DNA of 8,749 bases from Bacteroidales bacterium (GTDB lineage: Bacteria; Bacteroidota; Bacteroidia; Bacteroidales; VadinHA17), in contig DOZA01000080.1 in assembly GCA_003518245.1 (NCBI GenBank), forward strand, positions 1 through 8,749, written 5' to 3'. A program made the translations under genes and the position numbers. The notes beneath the pieces are model-generated. The model worked only from the letters and a program-made list of their open reading frames with translations. It was not told the DNA's origin and searched no databases. Numbering within the stretch: the stretch's first letter is position 1; each line of letters begins with the position of its first letter. Below, piece after piece: positions 1 to 6,440 of the stretch.

Positions 1-114
1 ATACCCCTTATCCAGGGTAAACTGGCTTTGAGTACATGGCAGAATATTTTCTTCTGTGAGTTTGATGGACCAAGGAGCAAAAGGGAGATAGCTGTTACAG
101 TTATGCAAGCTTAA
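1..114 (+). CDS. YjbQ/UPF0047 family protein, C-terminal end (partial)
   Basis: Frame 1 is open from the first base to a TAA at 112-114 and gives 37 residues; the start lies outside the window. The peptide contains G-K-L-A-L-S-T-W-Q-N-I-F-F-C-E-F-D-G-P-R. This matches the C-terminal signature of the UPF0047/YjbQ family, where L-x-L-G-T-W-Q-x-I-x-x-C-E-F-D-G-P-R is followed by a last beta strand (here the stretch ending V-T-V-M-Q-A). Members are cytosolic proteins of about 130-140 residues, annotated as secondary thiamine-phosphate synthases because some complement thiE mutants; the physiological role is not settled. About a quarter of the protein is visible. The usual second Gly of the L-G-T-W motif is Ser here. 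The assignment rests on recalled family motifs, not on an alignment. Confidence 0.75.
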   Translation: MPLIQGKLALSTWQNIFFCEFDGPRSKREIAVTVMQA

Positions 115-163
115 AATCTTATTAACCTTTCACATAATTTGTTGTTAATAATATTAGATATTT

Positions 164-181
164 CAATTATCATAATAATTG
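164..181. repeat. Small inverted repeat abutting the mscS -7 element
   Basis: CAATTAT (164-170) and ATAATTG (175-181) are perfect 7-bp inverted arms around a 4-nt spacer. They end directly against the putative -7 element at 182. The position between the -33 and -7 regions would suit an operator. The arms are pure A+T apart from the outer C/G pair, so chance occurrence in this AT-rich leader is quite possible. Confidence 0.25.
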
Positions 182-189
182 TATATTTG
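182..189 (+). promoter_or_regulatory. Bacteroidota -7 element (TAnnTTTG) for mscS
   Basis: TATATTTG followed by CACC is a full match to the Bacteroidota sigma-ABfr -7 consensus TAnnTTTG. It would place transcription start near 194-197 and give a leader of about 55 nt before the mscS ATG at 252. No clear TTTG -33 box lies at the usual distance; the nearest candidate is TTTC at 161-164, and its spacing is a little short. The call therefore rests on the -7 box and its position in the gap between two genes. Confidence 0.5.
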
Positions 190-251
190 CACCCCACAAT
201 TAAAGTTATAGAGTATAAATAATAAGTATTTCATTAATTAAAGAACCTGAT

Positions 252-1082
252 ATGGAAAAATCGAATATTGACATTGATGCTTTGTTAAGCAAAATCGCCG
301 AACTGGCAACTACTTATGGGCTGAAGCTTATACTGGCAATTGTGGTACTTGTTGTTGGGCTTATTATAATCAGGACCATAACCAAAGGTGTAACAAGAGT
401 AATGACAAAAGCAAACGTGGATGCATCACTCGTACCCTTTCTGAAAAGTCTTATATCTGTTACTCTGAAAGTGCTTCTGATAATAAGCATTATGAGTATG
501 ATCGGCATCCAGATGACCTCCTTCATTGCTGTCGTGGGTGCAGCGGGGCTGGCAGTAGGACTGGCACTGCAGGGCACACTGCAGAATTTTGCCGGAGGAA
601 TAATAATCCTTCTTTTCAAACCTTATAAGGCAGGTGATTATATAACAACGCAGGGATACAGTGGTACTGTAAAAGAGATACAGATCTTCACCACCATCCT
701 TACTACTCCTGATAATCAAACTATTATTATTCCCAACTCCCCTATCGCAGTAAATGCTCTTACTAATTATTCAACCCAGGATACCAGAAGGATTGATTTT
801 ACTTTTGGCATAGGCTATGACGATGATATTGATAAAGCCAGGAGCGTAATTATGAGAATTATAAATGAAGACGAAAGGATACTAAAAACCCCAGAACCAC
901 TGGTTAAGATAGTAAATCTTGGAGATAGCTCAGTCGACTTTGCAACAAGGGTATGGGTTAATTCCGGCGATTACTGGAATGTATTCTTTGATATAAATGA
1001 GAAAGTAAAGAAATCATTCGATAACGAAGGAATAAGCATTCCTTTCCCTCAGCAGGATGTGCATTTATATAAACACGACTAA
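252..1082 (+). CDS. mscS: MscS-type small-conductance mechanosensitive channel
   Basis: 276 residues, close to the 286 of E. coli MscS. Small-conductance mechanosensitive channels are homoheptameric inner-membrane proteins that open under membrane tension and release solutes during hypo-osmotic shock. Predicted segments are TM1 about 22-42, TM2 about 62-87 and TM3 about 90-122. TM3 has the Gly/Ala-rich pore helix G-A-A-G-L-A-V-G-L-A-L-Q-G-T-L-Q-N (96-112), then F-K-P-Y-K-A-G-D at the start of the beta domain. The I-P-N-S-P-I loop, the V-W-V-N-S-G-D-Y-W-N-V segment and the P-F-P-Q-Q-D-V-H end match the cytoplasmic cage of canonical MscS. There is no extra N-terminal domain. The start at 252 gives the family's usual N-terminus, although no strong Shine-Dalgarno precedes it. 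It is probably transcribed from the element at 182-189 and may end at the hairpin at 1104-1139. The family assignment is secure. Confidence 0.95.
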   Translation: MEKSNIDIDALLSKIAELATTYGLKLILAIVVLVVGLIIIRTITKGVTRVMTKANVDASLVPFLKSLISVTLKVLLIISIMSMIGIQMTSFIAVVGAAGLAVGLALQGTLQNFAGGIIILLFKPYKAGDYITTQGYSGTVKEIQIFTTILTTPDNQTIIIPNSPIAVNALTNYSTQDTRRIDFTFGIGYDDDIDKARSVIMRIINEDERILKTPEPLVKIVNLGDSSVDFATRVWVNSGDYWNVFFDINEKVKKSFDNEGISIPFPQQDVHLYKHD

Positions 1083-1085
1083 AAA

Positions 1086-1103
1086 GTTGAGGAGGTTGAG
1101 GAG
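1086..1103 (+). repeat. Tandem 9-bp repeat GTTGAGGAG x2
   Basis: GTTGAGGAG occurs at 1086-1094 and 1095-1103, and a third partial unit GTTGA opens the hairpin arm at 1104. The array begins four bases after the mscS stop codon and consists of purine-rich GAGG blocks. In RNA it can also pair, with several G-U wobbles, with the AACTTTTTCAACTT stretch after the hairpin, which would extend the stem. It forms one compound element with the hairpin that follows. Confidence 0.7.
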
Positions 1104-1139
1104 GTTGAACGCAACTGCGCGCCAGCAGTTGCGTTCAAC
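1104..1139 (+). terminator. Perfect 15-bp hairpin followed by a T-tract, between mscS and the DUF3078 gene
   Basis: The left arm at 1104-1118 (GTTGAACGCAACTGC) and the right arm at 1125-1139 (GCAGTTGCGTTCAAC) are perfectly complementary around a 6-nt loop, GCGCCA. TTTTT follows at 1140-1144, so the structure has the shape of an intrinsic terminator for mscS. The stem is longer than most terminators and has tandem GTTGAGGAG units in front, so it may also be a dispersed palindromic repeat that doubles as a terminator. The next gene starts only 34 nt downstream, so an attenuator role is possible. Confidence 0.6.
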
Positions 1140-1173
1140 TTTTTCAACTTACGCAGTAAACAATATCATTAAT

Positions 1174-2052
1174 ATGAAGCGATTAATAACACTGCCTGTT
1201 GGATTATTCCTAACAGTAATAGCACTGGCACAGGATACCACCACTGTCGATGGACCCTGGAAATATAGCGGCATGGCAAGCATTAATTTCTCACAGGTCA
1301 GTCTTACCAACTGGTCGCAGGGTGGAGAAAGCTCCTATGCAATAAACGGGCTATCAGCTATTAACCTTAATTATTCTGAAGGAAAAAATTCCTGGGATAA
1401 CTCACTTGATATAGGTTATGGGGTGCAGAAGATTGGAGAGAGAAACCCTGCAAAGACTGATGATCATCTTGAATTGCTTTCCAAATACGGACGCAAGATT
1501 ACTGGCAACTGGTTCTTGAGTGGGTTGTTGAATTTCAAAACCCAGTTTACTGAAGGATATAAAGAGACTGAGACAGGAAGGGTGGTAATATCTGATTTCA
1601 TATCACCGGGATATGTACTATTATCAATCGGCATGGAGTACAAGAAAGATGATTCCTTTTTCGTCATTCTGGCACCGATAAGCGGTAAAGTAACCATTGT
1701 TACCAACGACAGCCTTTCGAACGTCGGTAGTTTCGGTGTGGAACCAGGTAATAAATCAAGGTCCGAGTTTGGTGGAACAATAAAAATAGGAGTAAACAAG
1801 GATCTTATGGAGAATGTAAATTTCTCCTCTACCCTTGACCTGTTTTCAAATTATTTTAATAACCCCCAGAATATTGATATCAGCTGGAAGGCTTTGCTTA
1901 ATATGAAAATAAATAAATACCTGTCAGCCAACATAAGTACACATTTAATGTATGATAATGACATAGCTTCTGTTGACACTGATGGTAATCCTGGTGGGCC
2001 AAAAGTACAATTCAAGGAAATACTCGGGGTAGGATTCTCTTATAAATTTTAG
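1174..2052 (+). CDS. DUF3078 family protein, predicted outer-membrane beta-barrel
   Basis: 292 residues from the ATG at 1174. An in-frame ATG at 1057 would add 39 residues encoded by the end of mscS and the hairpin element, and those residues are basic and unlike a leader. The 1174 start instead gives a clean signal peptide (M-K-R, hydrophobic core 4-18, A-L-A cleavage after residue 19, mature Q-D-T-T-T). The mature protein has many alternating polar/hydrophobic strands, an S-L-T-N-W-S-Q-G-G-E block near 45-54 typical of DUF3078, and a C-terminal strand ending G-V-G-F-S-Y-K-F. A terminal Phe is the usual signal for BAM-dependent barrel insertion. DUF3078 proteins are found mainly in Bacteroidota and have no settled function. 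The gene converges on the sulfatase locus. The family is likely; the barrel topology is inference. Confidence 0.8.
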   Translation: MKRLITLPVGLFLTVIALAQDTTTVDGPWKYSGMASINFSQVSLTNWSQGGESSYAINGLSAINLNYSEGKNSWDNSLDIGYGVQKIGERNPAKTDDHLELLSKYGRKITGNWFLSGLLNFKTQFTEGYKETETGRVVISDFISPGYVLLSIGMEYKKDDSFFVILAPISGKVTIVTNDSLSNVGSFGVEPGNKSRSEFGGTIKIGVNKDLMENVNFSSTLDLFSNYFNNPQNIDISWKALLNMKINKYLSANISTHLMYDNDIASVDTDGNPGGPKVQFKEILGVGFSYKF

Positions 2053-2076
2053 ATTCCAGATTTAAGAATACAAGCC

Positions 2077-2160
2077 TTAAATCATTTCTATCCCTTCCGG
2101 CAATAATCCTTCAAAAGAAAGCGATTTATTAAACTTTATTACTTTTTCTGCAAATGTCAT
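2077..2160 (-). pseudogene. N-terminal fragment resembling SMUG2/DUF4918 uracil-DNA glycosylase
   Basis: The minus strand reads 27 codons from an ATG at 2158-2160 to TAA at 2077-2079. The product begins M-T-F-A-E-K-V-I-K-F-N and continues with L-S-F-E-G-L-L-P-E-G-I-E-M. As I recall the Bacteroidota SMUG2-like (DUF4918) glycosylases, they begin with nearly this pattern and then run into M-N-P-F, the first conserved stretch; here the frame stops two residues after G-I-E. The full protein would be about 230 residues, and the rest is absent because the DUF3078 gene lies directly beyond. The ATG is 2 nt past the sulfatase stop, and AAAGGA at 2170-2175 would serve as ribosome binding site, so it is the tail of the minus-strand gene run. 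It could be a chance small ORF, but its composition and start context argue for a relic. Confidence 0.5.
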
Positions 2161-2162
2161 TA

Positions 2163-3596
2163 TTACTTATCCTTTGCTCTTTGTTTTAAGAACATAGAAT
2201 GCAGCTCTTTAACTATATCCGGGTGGCTGGTTGCCCTGTCCTGTTCTTCCTTTTTATCTTTCCCAATATTAAACAATTGCCAGTCTTCCGGCACATTCGG
2301 TTCTTCAGTCCCATAATTAACTATTTTCCAGTCTTCGTATCTTAGTGCCCACCTGTCAGTTTCTTTGTTCCATATCCAGTAAAGATCCCTTTCAATGGAA
2401 GAATCGTCAGAAAACAGAACGGGTGAAAGATCTGTTCCATCCAGGACATTGCTATCTATTTTTTCATATCCGATTATTGATGCCAGTGTAGGCAAAAAAT
2501 CAACAACATGTGTTGGCACATCTATACTTTTGGGATAAAGTTTTCCAGGCCAGGTTACGAAGCCTGGTACATTTATGCCCCCTTCCCATACATCTGTTTT
2601 GTAACCCTTCATCGGTAATTCCTGGTTGAAGTCTGTTAGTTTCAGGTCGTCCGGATAAGCATTACCCGGCCAGTTTACCTGCGGGCCATTATCAGAAGTA
2701 TAAAGTATCAGGGTGTTCTGATGTAAGCCTGTTTCTTTTAAGGTCTTAACAATACTTCCTATAGCATGGTCAAGGTGATGTACTGCCGCCAGGAATAAGC
2801 GTTTTTCCGGGTCTTCCTCCGACTGTATTTTACCATCAGGATCATTAAACCATTTTATCTTTTCTTCATTTATCCATCTCAATGTATCCTCAGGATTTAT
2901 TTGTGTTGGCTGATCAACAAAATCTCCCCTCTCATCAAGAGGGGTATGCGGTGCATGAAAGGCCAGGTACATAAAGAAAGGTTTATTATGTTTCCTCCGG
3001 ATATATTTTCTTGCTTCACCGGCCACCAGGTCGGTGGCATGTACTCCGTTTTCGTAACCTTTGATAATTTTATGGTTACGATGCCATGTTACGCCGTACT
3101 CTCCTTCCCGGTAGCGATGATCGTACATACCTATTGCTCCTGCCAGTGAACCGTAGCTTTCATTAAATCCATAATTATTGGGTCCGCATTCCGGTGAAGA
3201 GCCCATATGCCACTTACCACATAGAAAAGTATCATACCCCGCTTCACTGAACATGCTGGCCAATGTAAAGGTTCCATCAGGCAATACCTTTTCGTTTGAG
3301 GCCTGAAGACCCTCTTTCCCGAAACGTCCTGGGTAACGACCTGTAAATAAGGCAATACGTGTGGGCGTGCATTGTGGCATGGAGTAGTGTTGCCGGAAAG
3401 TAATACCCTCTGAAGCCAGCCTGTCAAGGTTTGGGGTATATACCGCAGGATTATTATACCCTATATCAGCCCAGCCCTGGTCATCAGCTATAATTACAAT
3501 AATATTCGGGTTTATGTCTTTCTGTGGGTTAACACATGATTTTAACATACTGATAAACAATGCTATGACAAGCATCATAAATATTCGCACTTTCAT
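2163..3596 (-). CDS. Sulfatase (formylglycine-dependent arylsulfatase type), lipoprotein
   Basis: 477 residues; sulfatases hydrolyse sulfate esters to alcohol and sulfate. The catalytic signature C-T-P-T-R lies at 76-80, and Cys76 is the residue oxidised to formylglycine. Metal-binding Asp38-Asp39 lie in A-D-D-Q-G-W and Asp302-Asn303 in S-D-N-G. The G-K-W-H-M-G block supplies Lys128 and His130. His214 lies in F-H-A-P-H, and Lys333 in G-Y-K-T near W-E-G-G. All expected active-site residues are present. The N-terminus has a hydrophobic stretch (4-17) and an L-K-S-C lipobox with Cys21, so a lipoprotein of the periplasmic or outer-membrane face is likely. The sequence suits the S1 family; the substrate cannot be read. 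A Cys-type site needs a maturase, and none is in this window. There is no SusC/SusD pair beside it. The upstream neighbour is a CysP-like permease, which suggests hydrolysis followed by sulfate uptake. Confidence 0.93.
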   Translation of the reverse strand: MKVRIFMMLVIALFISMLKSCVNPQKDINPNIIVIIADDQGWADIGYNNPAVYTPNLDRLASEGITFRQHYSMPQCTPTRIALFTGRYPGRFGKEGLQASNEKVLPDGTFTLASMFSEAGYDTFLCGKWHMGSSPECGPNNYGFNESYGSLAGAIGMYDHRYREGEYGVTWHRNHKIIKGYENGVHATDLVAGEARKYIRRKHNKPFFMYLAFHAPHTPLDERGDFVDQPTQINPEDTLRWINEEKIKWFNDPDGKIQSEEDPEKRLFLAAVHHLDHAIGSIVKTLKETGLHQNTLILYTSDNGPQVNWPGNAYPDDLKLTDFNQELPMKGYKTDVWEGGINVPGFVTWPGKLYPKSIDVPTHVVDFLPTLASIIGYEKIDSNVLDGTDLSPVLFSDDSSIERDLYWIWNKETDRWALRYEDWKIVNYGTEEPNVPEDWQLFNIGKDKKEEQDRATSHPDIVKELHSMFLKQRAKDK

Positions 3597-3609
3597 AATA
3601 ATAACTATT

Positions 3610-3708
3610 TTATCTTTTTATTAGCTCTTCATAAAGCTGTATCTTCCAATACCACCGTGGGTGTTCTTGTCTCTTTCTTACAGGTATATTACTATTAATA
3701 ATCAGTGA
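3610..3708 (-). other. Unrecognised in-frame open stretch after the permease stop
   Basis: Directly after the permease TAG (3709-3711) the same frame stays open for 32 codons to a TAA at 3610-3612. The last 23 residues look like real protein: V-R-K-R-Q-E-H-P-R-W-Y-W-K-I-Q-L-Y-E-E-L-I-K-R, with three aromatic residues and a plausible amphipathic helix. There is no ATG in the frame. It could be the C-terminus of another lost gene, a cytoplasmic tail cut off from the permease by a nonsense codon, or chance. I do not recognise the family. The sulfatase start follows 13 nt later. Confidence 0.25.
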
Positions 3709-4746
3709 CTATAATAATCCGGTCTTATCAGCCAGGAAAGTAAATAATAATGATAACAGGAATGCTATAAACGGGGCAATTACCCACATAGCAAAAAACT
3801 TCCTGACTTCAGTTTTCCTGAAAATATTCCTAGGCCCCAGTTTAGCCACCCCTACCCCCAGTATAGCAGCTACATTCAGTTGCACCAATGAAGTTGGCAC
3901 CCCTTTTGTTAATGAGGCAAACAGGAGCAGGCTTGCAGAAATAAAGGCAATTATAACGGCCTCAAATTTACCAAAGAGGACTATTTCCTTACCCGTGTTC
4001 TTAACAATCTTATACCCGAAGATAGAACTGCCTATACCAAAGCAGGGTGCAACAATAAGGGTTGATAAAATCATGATGAGTATAAAATTATCATTTGCCG
4101 ATATACCCAGTTCATTTATTGTCATTGAAGCTATCGGGCCGGCTGCATTGGCAACATTATTGGCACCTATTGCAAAAGCAACATATAAGGCCATAGCCAC
4201 CAGCAGTCCATTCCAGACAGGTTTCAGGTTGGCATTCTGTGCCCTGGGCATTGTAAGACCTCTTCTCCTCATCGGTTTATAAATATACTTGCCAAGCAGG
4301 AAGCTGAGTATAAATGACACTACGGGCAGGATAAACCAGGCCGGGATTATTTCAACAAGAAGCTTATGAGAATTCAGGTCATGAAAATAAATTGCCGGGG
4401 CTGTAACTGCCAGCACTGTTGCCTGACTTGTTGATTGCGGTATCCCGGCAATATTTGCTATAAACAAAGCTACAGCAACAGAAAAAAGTATTATTGAAAC
4501 CACGGTAAAAGACATCATCTCAGGATTTAACAACCCTTTCCCAACCGTTGTTGCTGTCCCTTTGCCCGCAATTATCGCTCCCAGGAAAACCATGATTCCG
4601 AATAAACCCGGGATAATACTCTTGCGTATAACATTTGCACCGAAGGCCGCGGAGAAAGCAGGAGCTGTACCACTGCCTCCCATAGTTATTGCAAGCAACA
4701 TTGCAATAATATATGGTATCAGTAGATGATTAAATATTGGTGACAT
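3709..4746 (-). CDS. PiT-superfamily anion permease, probably CysP-like sulfate transporter
   Basis: 345 residues, almost entirely hydrophobic, with about ten predicted membrane helices. It is a PHO4/PiT-fold protein with the usual two half-repeats. The second half carries G-A-N-N-V-A-N-A-A-G-P (194-204). In the first half the phosphate-transporter motif G-A-N-D-x-A-N is replaced by G-G-S-G-T-A-P-A-F-S-A-A-F-G-A-N (23-38). That Asp-to-Ser/Gly replacement is what I recall for Bacillus subtilis CysP, a PiT-family sulfate permease, and other stretches resemble CysP too: I-A-N-I-A-G-I-P-Q-S-T-S (96-107) and A-K-L-G-P-R-N (301-307). Length (CysP about 354) and N-terminus agree with a complete protein. 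The ATG lies 5 nt after the stop of the truncated protease gene, and the sulfatase follows downstream. Sulfate as substrate is inferred from motif and neighbour; phosphate or another oxyanion is not excluded. Confidence 0.85.
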   Translation of the reverse strand: MSPIFNHLLIPYIIAMLLAITMGGSGTAPAFSAAFGANVIRKSIIPGLFGIMVFLGAIIAGKGTATTVGKGLLNPEMMSFTVVSIILFSVAVALFIANIAGIPQSTSQATVLAVTAPAIYFHDLNSHKLLVEIIPAWFILPVVSFILSFLLGKYIYKPMRRRGLTMPRAQNANLKPVWNGLLVAMALYVAFAIGANNVANAAGPIASMTINELGISANDNFILIMILSTLIVAPCFGIGSSIFGYKIVKNTGKEIVLFGKFEAVIIAFISASLLLFASLTKGVPTSLVQLNVAAILGVGVAKLGPRNIFRKTEVRKFFAMWVIAPFIAFLLSLLFTFLADKTGLL

Positions 4747-4751
4747 AACTA

Positions 4752-5300
4752 TTAATATTTGTCTTTGAAATGTGTATTTGGTTTCAGGTAGAGTTTCTCG
4801 TTATGGTAATCAAAGATAAGGTTAAATCGTTTAAGCGATCTGTTCCCAATAACTGCATCTGCATTATCCTGTTTTGACCTTATTTCTGCAGGAGCAAATG
4901 ATGCTATTATGTTTTCCAATTCATAGGGGCCTAAAATTAAACCGGAAATCTTTCCTTCCTTGCAGTATATATCCCCGCTGAGAGCTCTGCCAATAAGAAT
5001 ATCTTTTGTTTCTGAAGGTATATTGAATTTCCTGTTTGCCTTATCCGGCAATACTATTTCATCACCCGCGGCATAATCAATATACATTGATAAAAGTACA
5101 GGCTCTTCGTTATCAATTACTACAGAAGCATCAAGCCAGGGAATATTATTATTCTTAAAATACAGGTATATTGGACTCCAGCTATTATCCAGTTCAATCG
5201 AATCCGAATCATGCAAAGTCATAGTATTTTTATCATAGTTGAATTCAGTGATATGATGACCGAAGATTGAATACCCGATAATCCCGTTAGCAAAGAAACC
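4752..5300 (-). pseudogene. 5'-truncated retropepsin-like aspartyl protease family gene
   Basis: The clear similarity does not begin at the first ATG (5220-5222, 156 residues) but 26 codons earlier, at 5300. There the frame reads G-F-F-A-N-G-I-I-G-Y-S-I-F, then E-F-N-Y-D-K-N-T-M-T-L-H-D. That is the end of a clan AA protease domain (usual form G-I-I-G-Y-D-L-F, then V-E-I-D-Y-D). Upstream the frame hits TAA at 5301-5303 and further stops at 5346 and 5376-5381, and no frame there shows a D-T-G-A motif, so the first catalytic half is missing. A second domain follows: I-D-Y-A-A-G-D-E stands where V-D-T-G-A would be expected, then A-V-I-G-N-R-S-L-K-R-F-N-L-I-F-D-Y and K-L-Y-L-K-P-N close to the end. 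Related Bacteroidota proteins are usually about 400 residues. A 156-residue product from 5222 could still be translated but would lack an intact D-T/S-G site. Confidence 0.7.
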
Positions 5301-5400
5301 TTACGATTCACGAAGAAGGATATCAGGTATAACATATAAATACTTTTAGCCAGTTAGTATTATCAGAATGCAATTTTACTAATAATATATTAAATACAGC

Positions 5401-5449
5401 ATCTCTGCAGATAGTAATATAGTTTAAACTAATACAATTGAGCAGAGAT
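5401..5449. repeat. Nested inverted repeat downstream of the two-domain lipoprotein gene
   Basis: ATCTCTGC (5401-5408) and GCAGAGAT (5442-5449) are perfect 8-bp inverted arms. The 12-bp palindrome TAGTTTAAACTA (5420-5431) lies almost exactly midway between them: centres 5425.5 and 5425. On the minus strand the element begins about 30 nt after the lipoprotein stop codon. It may be a terminator-like hairpin without a good U-tract, a protein-binding palindrome, or the scar of a small inserted element. Confidence 0.4.
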
Positions 5450-5479
5450 AAACCAGGAGAAGTTAATAAGCTTCAGACT

Positions 5480-6352
5480 TTATTTTAATGTCAGATCTAC
5501 TGATGCTGTAATCTTATTCTCACCTTTTTTATCCCAGATAGTTATTTCATAAGTAACAGGATTGCTTATTATTGTATCGCTGATTATAAAACTTGGAAAC
5601 AGGCGCTCTTTGACCTGGGATGATTCAAGGCCAGAATCTCCAATTAGATCTTCTTTATTAATAATAAGCTCACCTACTGAATCCATTACCTTTAAGCCAA
5701 GTCCGATGAATACCATTCCATTTTCTTCCACGAATCCCTCAAGGCCTTCAAATATCAAATAAATATTTTCATTGTAATTAGCCGTGCTTTGAGTAAGTAC
5801 TTTGTTTTCTCCCTCACTGAAGAGATATACTTCTTTATACGACAGGTTTTCGTTATCAATCATTATCTGTTCATCATGATTAACATCAAAATCCATTGAA
5901 GCCACAAAAGTCCCATCTCCGTTTTTATCCCAGATATCAATATGCAGAGTATACTCTTCATCCGAGTGTATAGGATCAGCAAATGTCAGGTTGGCCTGAA
6001 GAATCAACGGTGAGATATTTATTCCATCCTGGTATTCAGCATATAGATTAGGATAGATTAATACTGTATCTTCCGACTGGTTAAGTACATATAATTTCAT
6101 ACCCGAAAACACATTCTCCCCATTCTTTTTAAAGCCTTCTATATTCTCGAAATTTATATATACTATCTCACCATAAGTGAATGTATTCCTGTTAATTCCC
6201 TTTTCACCATCTGATAGGTATACATCTTCACAGGATAATCCATCACCATGTGTTGTCAGGCCTGTAATTAAGTCCTTTGAAACAGATTTACCCGAATCGC
6301 ATGATATTAATGCGATAAATATCATAAGAAAGACAATAGTTTGTGTTTTCAT
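5480..6352 (-). CDS. Lipoprotein with two tandem copies of one beta-rich domain
   Basis: 290 residues. The signal peptide (hydrophobic 6-16) ends in the lipobox A-L-I-S-C, so Cys18 would be lipidated. The mature part consists of two related units. Unit 1 is about 41-157 and unit 2 about 171-289. Matching landmarks are E-D-V-Y-L-S / K-E-V-Y-L-F, I-V-Y-I-N-F-E-N-I-E-G-F / I-Y-L-I-F-E-G-L-E-G-F, G-M-K-L-Y-V / G-L-K-V-M, and Y-T-L-H-I-D-I-W-D-K-N-G-D-G / Y-E-I-T-I-W-D-K-K-G-E-N. Each unit is rich in short beta strands and acidic. The D-K-N-G-D-G loop of unit 1 resembles a calcium-binding loop, but unit 2 lacks it. I do not recognise a named family; an Ig-like or similar beta-sandwich on the cell surface or in the periplasm is inference. 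No good -7 element is visible upstream. The next gene downstream is the truncated protease. Confidence 0.8.
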   Translation of the reverse strand: MKTQTIVFLMIFIALISCDSGKSVSKDLITGLTTHGDGLSCEDVYLSDGEKGINRNTFTYGEIVYINFENIEGFKKNGENVFSGMKLYVLNQSEDTVLIYPNLYAEYQDGINISPLILQANLTFADPIHSDEEYTLHIDIWDKNGDGTFVASMDFDVNHDEQIMIDNENLSYKEVYLFSEGENKVLTQSTANYNENIYLIFEGLEGFVEENGMVFIGLGLKVMDSVGELIINKEDLIGDSGLESSQVKERLFPSFIISDTIISNPVTYEITIWDKKGENKITASVDLTLK

Positions 6353-6440
6353 ACTAATATATTTTTTAGTTATTCTATGATTCGATATTGGCTCAGTCGC
6401 TGGTATTGATCTTCATCAGCCCACCGTTATTCAACATATA

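Noticed and set aside
120..150. TATTAAC/GTTAATA inverted repeat after the first gene as a terminator
   Set aside because: The stem is 7 bp of almost pure A+T with a 17-nt loop and no T-tract, too weak to call.
1057..1173. Upstream in-frame ATG giving the DUF3078 protein 39 more residues
   Set aside because: It overlaps the end of mscS, crosses the tandem repeat and hairpin, and yields a basic non-leader peptide; the ATG at 1174 gives a clean signal peptide.
2901..3149. Plus-strand open frame of 82 codons opposite the sulfatase gene
   Set aside because: It is antisense to well-conserved sulfatase sequence and its product has no recognisable features. The same holds for the antisense frames over mscS, the DUF3078 gene, the permease, queG and sufE.
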